Under the pieces are notes generated by a model. That model was given only the letters and a program-made list of their open reading frames with translations, ran no database searches and had not been told where the DNA came from. Both the position numbers and the translations under genes were made by a program. DNA of 64,000 bases from Pseudoxanthomonas suwonensis 11-1 (GTDB lineage: Bacteria > Pseudomonadota > Gammaproteobacteria > Xanthomonadales > Xanthomonadaceae), in assembly GCF_000185965.1 (NCBI RefSeq), contig NC_014924.1, positions 1,922,001 through 1,986,000 of the forward strand, read 5' to 3'. Of this stretch, positions 8,041 to 15,315 are shown piece by piece; within the stretch, counting starts at the first letter, position 1; each line of letters starts with the position of its first letter.

Positions 8041-8853
8041 TTACTGGCGGGCGGTGGCGCTGCCGGCGCCGGCGTCCACCCCGGCGGTGACGATCTTGCC
8101 GTCGACCACCGGCAGGCGGTCGGCCTGCGGCTCCTCGTCCAGGCGCACGGTGGCTTCCTGGCCCTGGTAGCGGTAGGTCACGTCGTAGCCGACCACCTTG
8201 TCCTCGGTGCCCAGCGCGACGCGCTCGCCCGGCTTGCTGCCCAGGCGCATGGTGCCGGTGGTGCCGTCCGGGTTGCGGTAGGTCACGTTGTAGCCGACGA
8301 CCTTGCTCGACTCGGTGGTGGCGTACTCGGTGCGGCACTGGCGTTCAGTGCGGGTGACGACCTTGCCGCCCACATGGCGCTTGTCGACCTGGTTGCCGAT
8401 CACGCCACCGGCGACCGCGCCGGCCGCGGTGGCGGCCTTCTTGCCCTTGCCGCCGCCGACCTGGTTGCCGATCAGGCCGCCGATGACGGCGCCGGCCACG
8501 GTGCCGCCGACGTTGCCGTCACGCTCCGGCAGGCGCTCCTGCACGACCACGTCCTCGCACACTTCGTGCGGCACGCTCTGGCTGGTGGCTTCGCGCACCG
8601 GATCGGTGGCGATCACGGTGCCGTAGCGCTTTTCCTTCTCGGTCACCGGGGCGACCGCGACGATGTCGGCGTATTCCAGCGCCGGCTCCTGCGGCAGCAG
8701 CACCTCGCTGGCCGGGGTATCACCCTCGAGCGCCGGCGCGGTGACCGCAGCCACGTCCGGGCTGGAATCACGGTTGTTCATGTATGCGGCGGTGGCGATG
8801 CCGCCGACCAGCAGGGCACCTGCTGCGATAAGAACGGTAGTGGCTTGCTTCAT
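8041..8853 (-). CDS. Glycine-zipper 2TM-domain envelope protein
   Basis: The 270-residue protein starts with a hydrophobic signal-anchor (TTVLIAAGALLVGGIATAAY, residues 5-24). Around residues 115-155 lies a glycine zipper, two GxxxG-rich hairpin segments (GGTVAGAVIGGLIGNQVGGG and AATAAGAVAGGVIGNQV), as in the 17-kDa surface antigen/SlyB type. The C-terminal part repeats a short beta unit twice (VVGYNVTYRNPDGTTGTMRL and VVGYDVTYRYQGQEATVRL). There is no lipobox cysteine, so it is probably inner-membrane anchored or periplasmic. Function is unknown beyond envelope integrity. The start has AGGAG nine bases upstream and the gene ends in a strong terminator, so it appears monocistronic. Confidence 0.8.
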   Translation of the reverse strand: MKQATTVLIAAGALLVGGIATAAYMNNRDSSPDVAAVTAPALEGDTPASEVLLPQEPALEYADIVAVAPVTEKEKRYGTVIATDPVREATSQSVPHEVCEDVVVQERLPERDGNVGGTVAGAVIGGLIGNQVGGGKGKKAATAAGAVAGGVIGNQVDKRHVGGKVVTRTERQCRTEYATTESSKVVGYNVTYRNPDGTTGTMRLGSKPGERVALGTEDKVVGYDVTYRYQGQEATVRLDEEPQADRLPVVDGKIVTAGVDAGAGSATARQ

Positions 8854-9005
8854 GGCCCTGGCTCCTGCGGGACTGTCCCGCTGTTTGACGGCCGCATTCC
8901 ATCACGGCGAACCTGAACAGGAGCAGGAACAAATTTCCAACATCCGCACGCGCCCGCTGCTCCGCGGCATTCTGGTACCCAGTCCCATCCACCGGAGCCC
9001 ACGTC

Positions 9006-9233
9006 ATGGCCAACCCTATGCTGCTGCCATTCCTGGAATGGGCGCGCCGGCTGCGCTTCCCCACCCTGTTCAAGCTCACCGCCGCGGTGTTCGCGATCAG
9101 CGTGCTGCTGCCCGATCCGATCCCTTTCATCGACGAGATCGCGCTGGGCCTTGGCACCCTGGTGCTGGCCAACTGGAAGCGCCGCAAGGATCCGCTGCCG
9201 CCCCGCACGCAGGTATTGCCGCGTCGCCGCTGA
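9006..9233 (+). CDS. Small conserved membrane-associated protein (DUF6116-like)
   Basis: This 75-residue protein has one or two hydrophobic stretches (FPTLFKLTAAVFAISVLLPD and FIDEIALGLGTLVLANW) and a basic C-terminal tail (KRRKDPLPPRTQVLPRRR). I recognise the pattern as the short family found just upstream of tatD in xanthomonads, but no function is known. It precedes tatD by 10 bases and is probably cotranscribed with it. A GGAG site lies about 11 bases before the ATG. The family name is from memory and could be wrong; the gene itself is well supported by position and composition. Confidence 0.7.
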   Translation: MANPMLLPFLEWARRLRFPTLFKLTAAVFAISVLLPDPIPFIDEIALGLGTLVLANWKRRKDPLPPRTQVLPRRR

Positions 9234-9243
9234 GGCCCCACGG

Positions 9244-10038
9244 ATGGAGCTGGTCGACAGCCATTGCCACCTGGACGTGGCCGAGTTCGATGCCGATCGC
9301 GACGCGGTGATCGCCCGTGCGCGCGAAGCCGGCGTGCGCCGCCAGGTGGTGCCGGCGATCAATGCGGCGGGCTGGCCCGGACTGCGCGATGCCTGCCGCG
9401 CGGCGCCGGGCCTGTACCCGGCCTATGGCCTGCATCCGGTGTTCCTGGCCGGGCACGAGCCCGCGCACCTGGACCAGCTGCGCGAATGGGTCGAGCGCGA
9501 GCGCCCGGTGGCGATCGGCGAATGTGGCCTGGATTTCTTCATCCAGGACCTGGACCGCAGCGCGCAGTCCGGCTATTTCGATGCCCAGCTGCGGCTGGCG
9601 CGGGATACCGGCCTGCCGGTGATCGTGCACGCGCGCCGCGCGGTGGACGCGGTGATCGCCGCGATCCGCCGCATCGGTGGTGCCGCCTCGGGCCAGCCCT
9701 CGCGCCTGCGCGGCGTGGTCCACAGCTTCTCCGGCAGCCCGGAACAGGCACGCCAGCTGTGGGACCTTGGCTTCCTCGTCGGCCTCGGCGGCCCGGTCAC
9801 CTACGAGCGTGCCCAGCGCCTGCGCCGGCTGGTAGCCGACATGCCGCTGGAGTTCCTGCTTTTGGAAACCGACGCCCCGGACCAGCCGGGCGCCTGCCAT
9901 CGCGGCCAGCGCAACGAGCCGGCACATCTGGTCGAGGTGCTGGAGACGATCGCCCGCCTGCGCGACGAGGATCCGGCGGTGATCGCCGCGGCCACCACGG
10001 CCAACGCCGAGCGCCTGTTCGGCCTGCCGCCGGCCTGA
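9244..10038 (+). CDS. TatD-family metal-dependent hydrolase
   Basis: The 264-residue TIM-barrel hydrolase opens with DSHCHLD (metal-binding HxH). It has GECGLDFF, where the Glu bridges the metals, then IVHARRA, VVHSFSG and LLETDAPD, the full TatD ladder. TatD enzymes are metal-dependent nucleases with 3'-exonuclease and AP-endonuclease activity used in DNA quality control, despite the historical Tat name. An ATG at 9244, ten bases after the DUF6116-like gene, is the natural start; the longer open frame from 9151 is only a shadow. The gene converges on tcdA with a 4-base gap. Confidence 0.9.
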   Translation: MELVDSHCHLDVAEFDADRDAVIARAREAGVRRQVVPAINAAGWPGLRDACRAAPGLYPAYGLHPVFLAGHEPAHLDQLREWVERERPVAIGECGLDFFIQDLDRSAQSGYFDAQLRLARDTGLPVIVHARRAVDAVIAAIRRIGGAASGQPSRLRGVVHSFSGSPEQARQLWDLGFLVGLGGPVTYERAQRLRRLVADMPLEFLLLETDAPDQPGACHRGQRNEPAHLVEVLETIARLRDEDPAVIAAATTANAERLFGLPPA

Positions 10039-10042
10039 CCGC

Positions 10043-10888
10043 TCAGCTGGCTACGGCGCAGGCGAAGCCGCCTGCCCCGGTGCTGACCGCCGGCCGCCCC
10101 TTGAGCAGCAGTTCCAGCGCCTTGCCGGCGGCGGCGAAGGCGAACGCGCCGGTGACGTGGGTCGCCGCGCCGAGCCCGCCGCCGCAGTCGAGCTTCAGCG
10201 CCGCCTGCGCATCCAGTTTCGGGCGGATGCCGCTGACGCTGCCGTCGATCTGCGGGTACTTCACGTTCTCCAGCGAGTACACCGCCGGCACGCCGAAGAA
10301 ACGGTCGGGATTGCGCGGGAAGCCGAAATCCGCGCGCAGCTTCTTGCGCACCAGCGCCAGCATGGCGTCGTGCTCGGTGCGCGAGAGGTCGCGCACCCGC
10401 ACCAGGGTCGGGTCGGTGCGGCCGCCCGCCGAGCCCACGGTCAGCACTGGCTGCCGCCGGCGCCTGCACCAGGCGATGGCCTCGAGCTTGGTGCGGAAGC
10501 TGTCGCAGGCATCGACCACCAGGTCATAGCCCCCGCCCAGCAGCTCCTGCAGGTTGCCCGGGGTCAGGAACTGCACCACCGGGCGCGCGTCCACCTGCGG
10601 GTTGATCAGGCGGCAGCGTTCGGCCATGGCCTCGGCCTTGCCGCGGCCGTACTGGCCGGCCAGCGCCGGCAGTTGGCGGTTGGTGTTGGACACGCACAGG
10701 TCGTCGGCATCGATCAGCACCAGGGTGCCGACCGCCGAGCGCGCCAGCGCCTCGACCAGCCACGATCCCACGCCGCCGAGGCCGACCACCGCCACGCGGC
10801 GCCCGGACAGCCATTGCGCGGCGCCAACGCCGTAGAGCCGGTCGATGCCGGCAAACCGTTCCTGCAAAGTCGCTTCCATGGCGCACAT
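10043..10888 (-). CDS. tcdA: tRNA threonylcarbamoyladenosine dehydratase
   Basis: The 281-residue E1/ThiF-like enzyme has the ATP-binding GLGGVGSWLVEALARSAVG loop, then DADDLCVSNTNRQ and the DACDSFRTKLEAI segment. In Escherichia coli TcdA (CsdL/YgdL) uses ATP to cyclise t6A37 of tRNA to the hydantoin form ct6A, which strengthens decoding of ANN codons. Two in-frame starts are possible, ATG at 10888 and ATG at 10879 (MEATLQERF); I keep the longer, and homology alone cannot separate them. The first bases are within 90 bases of the divergent cytochrome gene, so the two share an upstream region. Confidence 0.9.
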   Translation of the reverse strand: MCAMEATLQERFAGIDRLYGVGAAQWLSGRRVAVVGLGGVGSWLVEALARSAVGTLVLIDADDLCVSNTNRQLPALAGQYGRGKAEAMAERCRLINPQVDARPVVQFLTPGNLQELLGGGYDLVVDACDSFRTKLEAIAWCRRRRQPVLTVGSAGGRTDPTLVRVRDLSRTEHDAMLALVRKKLRADFGFPRNPDRFFGVPAVYSLENVKYPQIDGSVSGIRPKLDAQAALKLDCGGGLGAATHVTGAFAFAAAGKALELLLKGRPAVSTGAGGFACAVAS

Positions 10889-10971
10889 TCTACCGGCGCG
10901 CCATGCCCGGACGGCTGCAAGCAGCGGCGGCGGCCCCTTATCATTACGCGCCTTCCACCGGAGCCCGCCTG

Positions 10972-11406
10972 ATGGCCAGCCAGCCCACCCGTAGTCCTTC
11001 CACCGCCAAGCGCTACCTCGTCGTCTTCATCATCGGCCTGATGGTCGGCGTGGTCGCGGCGGTGATGCTGCTGCGGGCGCTGCAGGCGCGCCAGGATCCG
11101 TTCCCGGGCGCGGTGATGCAGGTGATGGCGCACCAGACCCAGGCCCTGAAGGCCACCGCCGCGGCCAACCGCTGCTCCGCGCACGACTCGGTGCCGCGCC
11201 TGCAGTCGCTGCGTGCCGTGGCCAACGACCTGGAGGCGGCCTTCCCGGGCCTGGGCGACGACTCCCGCTTCGCCGGCGCCGCCAGCAGCCTGCGCGCCAA
11301 CCTCGACCAGGCCCTGGCCGCGCCGCCGGCCAACTGCGCCGAGGTCACCGCGACCCTGGAGAAGATCGGCAACGACTGCCGCGCCTGCCACCAGGATTTC
11401 CGCTGA
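10972..11406 (+). CDS. Membrane-anchored c-type cytochrome with C-terminal CxxCH
   Basis: The 144-residue protein has one N-terminal membrane segment (YLVVFIIGLMVGVVAAVMLL, about residues 15-34) and a helical periplasmic part. It ends with CRACHQDFR, a CxxCH haem c motif at residues 136-140, only four residues from the C-terminus. That layout, four helices with the haem site at the very end, fits class II cytochromes (cytochrome c' type). It could carry electrons or bind NO/CO in the periplasm; the partner is unknown. The ATG at 10972 has a GGAG site about 9 bases upstream; the frame is open to 10903 but without sense. It stands alone, divergent from tcdA. Confidence 0.75.
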   Translation: MASQPTRSPSTAKRYLVVFIIGLMVGVVAAVMLLRALQARQDPFPGAVMQVMAHQTQALKATAAANRCSAHDSVPRLQSLRAVANDLEAAFPGLGDDSRFAGAASSLRANLDQALAAPPANCAEVTATLEKIGNDCRACHQDFR

Positions 11407-11543
11407 ACCATCGCTGATGGTGGGCGCCCCCGGCGCCCTCCACATCGCCCGTGGTTGGCACTCCATTCACGGGGTCGCGGCAAGGATGCAGCCACGGACG
11501 CGGCCAGACCGCCTCCTCCGGACCACCGCCAAGGAGATCCATC

Positions 11544-12020
11544 ATGAAGTCCCGCATCCTCTGCGTCGCCGCGCTCGGCACCCTCGCCCTCGCCGGCTGC
11601 GCCAGCACCTCGCCCAACTACGGCTACGGCTCGTCCTATCCGTCCGGCCCCTCCTATCCGGTGCAGCAGTCGTGCATGGACTGCGGCATCGTCACCCGCA
11701 TCGACGCGATCGCTTCCGGCCGCAGCGCGCCCTCGGCCACCGGTGCGATCCTCGGCGGCATCGTCGGCGCGGTCGCCGGCCATGAGATCTCCGACAAGAC
11801 CGGCGGCAGCAAGGGCAACCAGAACATCTCCGCGGCCGCCGGCGCCGCTGCCGGCGCGGTCGCCGGCAACTCGATCCAGAACCGCGTCACCGGCGACACC
11901 TACAACATCCACGTGCGCATGGACGATGGCCGCACCGTGGTCGTGAACCAGCGCGACCTCGGCGGCATCCGCGAGAACACCTACGTCCGCGTGGTCAATG
12001 GCAAGGTCGTGATCCGCTGA
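11544..12020 (+). CDS. Glycine-zipper outer-membrane lipoprotein (SlyB/PcpY-like)
   Basis: The 158-residue protein has a type II signal peptide with lipobox LALAGC (Cys19 becomes lipidated). A Tyr/Ser/Pro-rich linker follows, then a glycine zipper at about residues 62-115 (GAILGGIVGAVAGHEI and AAAGAAAGAVAGNSI), and a short C-terminal beta domain (RMDDGRTVVVNQRDLGGIRENTYVRVVNGKVVIR). This is the SlyB/17-kDa antigen architecture; SlyB-like proteins stabilise the outer membrane under stress. The ATG has AAGGAG seven bases upstream. The gene ends at a strong hairpin shared with the convergent cold-shock gene. It is a distant relative of the protein at 8041-8853, which lacks the lipobox. Confidence 0.85.
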   Translation: MKSRILCVAALGTLALAGCASTSPNYGYGSSYPSGPSYPVQQSCMDCGIVTRIDAIASGRSAPSATGAILGGIVGAVAGHEISDKTGGSKGNQNISAAAGAAAGAVAGNSIQNRVTGDTYNIHVRMDDGRTVVVNQRDLGGIRENTYVRVVNGKVVIR

Positions 12021-12046
12021 GCGGACCTGCCCCAACCCCGCAAAAA

Positions 12047-12073
12047 GAAACGGCCCGCAATGCGGGCCGTTTC
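12047..12073. terminator. Bidirectional terminator between the SlyB-like gene and cspA
   Basis: A perfect 13-bp inverted repeat (arms 12047-12059 and 12061-12073, core CGGCCCGC/GCGGGCCG) lies between two convergent genes. It has an A-rich run on its left side (12042-12050), which reads as a T-run for the minus strand, and a TTT on its right side. It can therefore end both transcripts. Confidence 0.85.
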
Positions 12074-12096
12074 GGTACTGCAGGATGTCGCCCCGC

Positions 12097-12306
12097 TCAG
12101 GCGGCCTGCACCGCGTCGGCCTGCAGGCCCTTCTGGCCCTGGACCACGGTGAAGGTCACCTTCTGGCCTTCCTTGAGGCTCTTGAAGCCCTGCATCTGGA
12201 TGGCACGGAAGTGGACGAACACGTCCTCGCCGTTCTCACGGCTGATGAAGCCAAAGCCCTTGGCGTCGTTGAACCATTTGACGGTCCCGGTCTCGCGCTC
12301 TGCCAT
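12097..12306 (-). CDS. cspA: Cold-shock-domain RNA chaperone
   Basis: The 69-residue single OB-fold protein has RNP1 (KGFGFI, residues 16-21) and RNP2 (VFVHF, 29-33), and the family start [15 protein letters not shown]. It binds single-stranded RNA and DNA and melts structure at low temperature or during rapid growth. The ATG has AGGAG at eight bases. About 200 bases upstream on this strand hold no gene before the divergent DUF456 gene; csp genes commonly carry a long regulatory 5' leader, which would fit here, although I cannot assign a fold. Which of the several Csp paralogs this is cannot be told, so the symbol is generic. Confidence 0.93.
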   Translation of the reverse strand: MAERETGTVKWFNDAKGFGFISRENGEDVFVHFRAIQMQGFKSLKEGQKVTFTVVQGQKGLQADAVQAA

Positions 12307-12520
12307 TACTGCTACTCCTGGAACTTTGCTGGGTGGTGGTTACGCCGTTGCCACGGCGGCTGGTTGCAAGGAGTACGCGAGGTGGAACGATGAAGCAGAC
12401 CATCACCGGAGGACCTACCGCATCACGGTGACCTTGCCAAGCGCAGCGGCCCCAAACTTACCGCCGGCCCACGGCGAATGCAATCATCCCCGGGCCACCC
12501 CGATTCCCAAGGAAAACCAT

Positions 12521-13006
12521 ATGGATATAACGGTCTTGTGGTACCTGCTGGCCGGGCTGCTGGTGCTGGCCGGACTGGCCGGCGTGGTGCTCCCCGCCCT
12601 GCCCGGCCTGCCGCTGGTGTTCACCGGAATGGTGCTTGCGGCCTGGGTGGATGGGTTCGACCGGGTCGGCGGCTGGACCATCGCCGTGCTGGGGTTCCTC
12701 ACGCTGCTTTCGGTCGCGGCTGACATCCTTGCCGGCGCGGTCGGCGCACGCCGCCATGGTGCAGGCCGGATGGCGGTGGCCGGGGCGGCGCTTGGCACCA
12801 TCGTGGGGATCTTCTTCGGACTGCCGGGGCTGCTGCTCGGGCCGTTCGTGGGCGCGGTACTGGGTGAGCTCTGGCATACCCGGGACCTGCCCCAGGCCGC
12901 CCGCGTGGGTGTTGCGACCTGGATCGGGCTGCTGCTGGGCGCGGCCTTGAAGGTCGCACTCGCCTTCGCCATGCTCGGCCTGTTCGTGCTGGCCTGGCTT
13001 TTCTGA
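12521..13006 (+). CDS. DUF456 membrane protein
   Basis: The 161-residue protein is almost entirely hydrophobic, with about four to five membrane segments and glycine-rich hairpins (LVLAGLAGVVLPALPGLPLV and GAALGTIVGIFFGLPGLLLG). This is the DUF456 (PF04306) pattern, with its two repeated GxxLPGLPG-like turns. No activity is established for the family. The ATG at 12521 follows AAGGAAAACCAT, a usable ribosome site. It lies 29 bases before the phospholipase gene on the same strand, so the two may share a transcript. Confidence 0.8.
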   Translation: MDITVLWYLLAGLLVLAGLAGVVLPALPGLPLVFTGMVLAAWVDGFDRVGGWTIAVLGFLTLLSVAADILAGAVGARRHGAGRMAVAGAALGTIVGIFFGLPGLLLGPFVGAVLGELWHTRDLPQAARVGVATWIGLLLGAALKVALAFAMLGLFVLAWLF

Positions 13007-13034
13007 ATACGTAACAGCACTGCAGGAGCATTCC

Positions 13035-14183
13035 TTGAACCGGAAGTCCCCCCTCGCCGCGGCCCTTGGCGCCGTGCTTGCCTGCGCCCCGCCCGTGCTG
13101 GCGGCGCAGGAAATCACCGCGCGACCGGCCACCGCCGACGCCTGCCTGGCGATCTCGTCCAACGCCCAGCGCCTGGCCTGCTATGACGCCGCGCTGGGCT
13201 ACGCCACCCCCTCGCCCCAGGAGGCCGACTTGGCCGCCGACGCCGCCGAGCGCGCGGTCGCCGTGGTCGAGGAGGCCGTCGATGCCGGCGAGGCCGACGC
13301 CCGCCAGGCCGAGCTGTTCAAGCGCGACCTCGATCCGCAGGCCCGCGCCACCATCGCCAATGCCGGCCGCGGCTCGCTGCTGGACAGCCGCTGGGAGCTG
13401 GCCAAGGACTCCAAGCTGGGCATCTTCCAGCTGCGCGCCTACAAGCCGGTGTACGTGCTGCCGGGCTTCTGGACCAGCAAGGTCAACGCCACGCCGTCCT
13501 CGCCCAACCCGTCCAACACGGTGACCACGCCGGAGCAGCTGGACAGCATCGAGGCCAAGTTCCAGCTGAGCTTCAAGACCAAGGTTGCCGAGGACCTGTT
13601 CGGCGACAACGGCGACGTCTGGGTCGGCTACACCCAGAGCTCGCGCTGGCAGGCCTACAGCTCCGAGACCTCGCGCCCGTTCCGCGAGACCAACTACGAA
13701 CCAGAAGTGATGCTGGTGTTCCGCAACAACTACAGCCTGTTCGGCTGGAAGGGGCGGATGGCCGGGATCAGCCTCAACCACCAGTCCAACGGCCGCAGCG
13801 ATCCGTTCTCGCGCAGCTGGAACCGGGTGATCCTCAACGTCGGCCTGGACCGCGACAACTGGGCGCTGATGCTGCGCCCCTGGCACCGGATCGAGGAGAG
13901 CCGCGGCGACGACAACAACCCGGACATCGAGGACTACATCGGCCGCGGCGACGCGCTGCTGGTGTACAACCGCAACGGCCACGAGCTGAGCCTGACCGCG
14001 CGCCACTCGCTGCGTGGCGGCGACCGTGCCCACGGCTCGCTGCAGTTCGACTGGGGATTCCCGATCAACAACCTCCTGCGCGGCCACGTGCAGGTCTTCG
14101 ATGGCTATGGCGAAAGCATGATCGACTACAACCACAAGGCCACCTACATCGGCATCGGCTTCGCCCTGCTGGAATGGTTCTGA
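13035..14183 (+). CDS. pldA: Outer-membrane phospholipase A
   Basis: The 382-residue protein has a signal peptide (cleavage near VLAAQE, residue 24), an Ala/Glu-rich spacer to about residue 110, then a 12-strand beta-barrel. The catalytic residues are visible: His249 and Ser251 in LNHQSNGRSD, and Asn263 in SRSWNR. Their spacing of 2 and 14 residues equals His142, Ser144 and Asn156 of E. coli OMPLA. It hydrolyses phospholipids that reach the outer leaflet. The start is TTG at 13035, with AGGAG nine bases upstream. Its stop overlaps the arsC-like start (TGATG). The protein is about 90 residues longer than E. coli PldA because of the N-terminal spacer. Confidence 0.92.
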   Translation: MNRKSPLAAALGAVLACAPPVLAAQEITARPATADACLAISSNAQRLACYDAALGYATPSPQEADLAADAAERAVAVVEEAVDAGEADARQAELFKRDLDPQARATIANAGRGSLLDSRWELAKDSKLGIFQLRAYKPVYVLPGFWTSKVNATPSSPNPSNTVTTPEQLDSIEAKFQLSFKTKVAEDLFGDNGDVWVGYTQSSRWQAYSSETSRPFRETNYEPEVMLVFRNNYSLFGWKGRMAGISLNHQSNGRSDPFSRSWNRVILNVGLDRDNWALMLRPWHRIEESRGDDNNPDIEDYIGRGDALLVYNRNGHELSLTARHSLRGGDRAHGSLQFDWGFPINNLLRGHVQVFDGYGESMIDYNHKATYIGIGFALLEWF

Positions 14184-14524
14184 TGCGTGCGACGATCTGG
14201 CACAACCCCCGCTGCTCCAAGTCCCGCGCCGTGCTCGAGCTGCTGCGCGCGCAGGGCATCGAGCCGGTGATGTTCAACTACCTGGCGCATGCGCCGGATC
14301 CGCAGACCCTGCGCCGGGTGGCGTCCGAATGCGGCGGCGCCCGCGCCCTGGTCCGCGATGGCGAGGCGATCTACGGCGAGCTGGGCCTGGACGAGGCGGA
14401 CGACGAAGCGCTGCTGGAAGCGATGCACGCGCATCCGCAACTGATCAACCGTCCGGTGGTGATCACCCGCCGCGGCGCGCGCCTGTGCCGGCCGCCCGAG
14501 ACGGTGATGGAACTGCTCGAATGA
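14183..14524 (+). CDS. ArsC-family (glutaredoxin-type) arsenate reductase-like protein
   Basis: The 113-residue thioredoxin-fold protein carries HNPRCSKSRAVLELL with the nucleophilic Cys11, and the NRPVVITRRGARLCRPPE segment that supplies anion-binding arginine residues in ArsC. Glutaredoxin-coupled ArsC enzymes reduce arsenate to arsenite. There is no arsB, acr3 or arsR nearby, so this is the stand-alone YfgD/ArsC type present in many genomes, whose real role may differ. Its ATG overlaps the pldA stop by one base, so it is translated by coupling from pldA. Confidence 0.85.
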   Translation: MRATIWHNPRCSKSRAVLELLRAQGIEPVMFNYLAHAPDPQTLRRVASECGGARALVRDGEAIYGELGLDEADDEALLEAMHAHPQLINRPVVITRRGARLCRPPETVMELLE

Positions 14525-14572
14525 GCCACGCCGCTGCACGGCCACCGCTGCCCGTGGTGGCCGGGGGCAGGC

Positions 14573-15208
14573 TCAGGTCCAGTCGCTGATGCCTTCGCGG
14601 CGGTAGACCTCGGCAAAACTGGGCAGCGCTTTCATCCGCCTCGCGTAATCCTGCAGCACCGGCCAGCTGTCGGTCGGCCTGGGCATGTTGCGCGACCAGC
14701 GCATCAGCATGGTCAGCACGAAATCCACCGCCGTGCGCTGCCTGCCAAGCATGTACGGGCCATTGCCCTCCAGGTGGTGGGCCACCTGCTGCCAGGCCGC
14801 TTCAAGCGCGATGCGTGCCTGGGCCTTGGCCGCCTCCCCGTTGCCCGGGCCCGCCGGCTCGGCCGGATAGAACCAGGCGCGGTAGTGCGGCATCAGCGTG
14901 TATACGCAGAAGCACATCCAGCGGTAGTAGTCGCCGCGCGCCGGGGTGCCCGGCGCCGGTGCGAGCCCGGCCTGCGGATACAGGTCGGCAAGGTGCATGG
15001 CGATGGCCGCCGACTCGGTCAGCACCTGGCCGTCGATCACCAGGGTGGGCACGCGACCGGCGGGATTGAGGGCCAGGTACTCCGGTGACTTCTGCTCGCG
15101 CCTGTCGAAGTCCAGCTGGTGCAGCTCGTGTTCAATGCCCAGTTCGACCAGCAGCCAGTGCACCACCAGCGAGGCGGTGCTTGGGGAACCATAGAGGACG
15201 ACAGGCAT
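14573..15208 (-). CDS. Glutathione S-transferase
   Basis: The 211-residue protein has the N-terminal thioredoxin fold of GSTs (VVLYGSPSTASLVVHWLLVELG, then NPAGRVPTLVIDGQVLTESAAIAMHL with the cis-Pro and the ESxAI glutathione site). A helical C-terminal domain follows (MLGRQRTAVDFVLTML). It conjugates or reduces with glutathione; the electrophile is unknown. The ATG at 15208 has AAGGAGC about 9 bases upstream. The gene follows the class I fumarase on the same strand, but a strong terminator (15259-15290) separates them, so it is likely transcribed on its own. Confidence 0.9.
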   Translation of the reverse strand: MPVVLYGSPSTASLVVHWLLVELGIEHELHQLDFDRREQKSPEYLALNPAGRVPTLVIDGQVLTESAAIAMHLADLYPQAGLAPAPGTPARGDYYRWMCFCVYTLMPHYRAWFYPAEPAGPGNGEAAKAQARIALEAAWQQVAHHLEGNGPYMLGRQRTAVDFVLTMLMRWSRNMPRPTDSWPVLQDYARRMKALPSFAEVYRREGISDWT

Positions 15209-15258
15209 CGCGCGGCTCCTTGGGATGGAAGCGGCGATTATCGCCCCGCCCCGGCCGC

Positions 15259-15290
15259 AAAAAGCACGGGCCGGCATTGCTGCCGGCCCG
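15259..15290 (-). terminator. Rho-independent terminator of the class I fumarase gene
   Basis: On the minus strand a perfect 10-bp stem (arms 15281-15290 and 15267-15276, CGGGCCGGCA) with a 4-base loop is followed by GC and a T5 run (15259-15263). It lies 26 bases after the fumarase stop. Confidence 0.9.
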
Positions 15291-15315
15291 TCGGTGCGAA
15301 GCGATGGAGCCTGGC

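Noticed and set aside
8041-12020. The two glycine-zipper proteins as recent duplicates
   Set aside because: They share only the glycine-rich zipper; signal type (anchor versus lipobox), length and C-terminal domains differ, so they are distant family members at most.
12307-12520. A gene in the gap between cspA and the DUF456 gene
   Set aside because: No frame with a ribosome site; it is better read as divergent promoter regions and a csp leader.
14183-14524. Arsenic resistance operon
   Set aside because: Only the ArsC-like gene is present; no arsenite exporter, ArsR repressor or ArsH gene is nearby.
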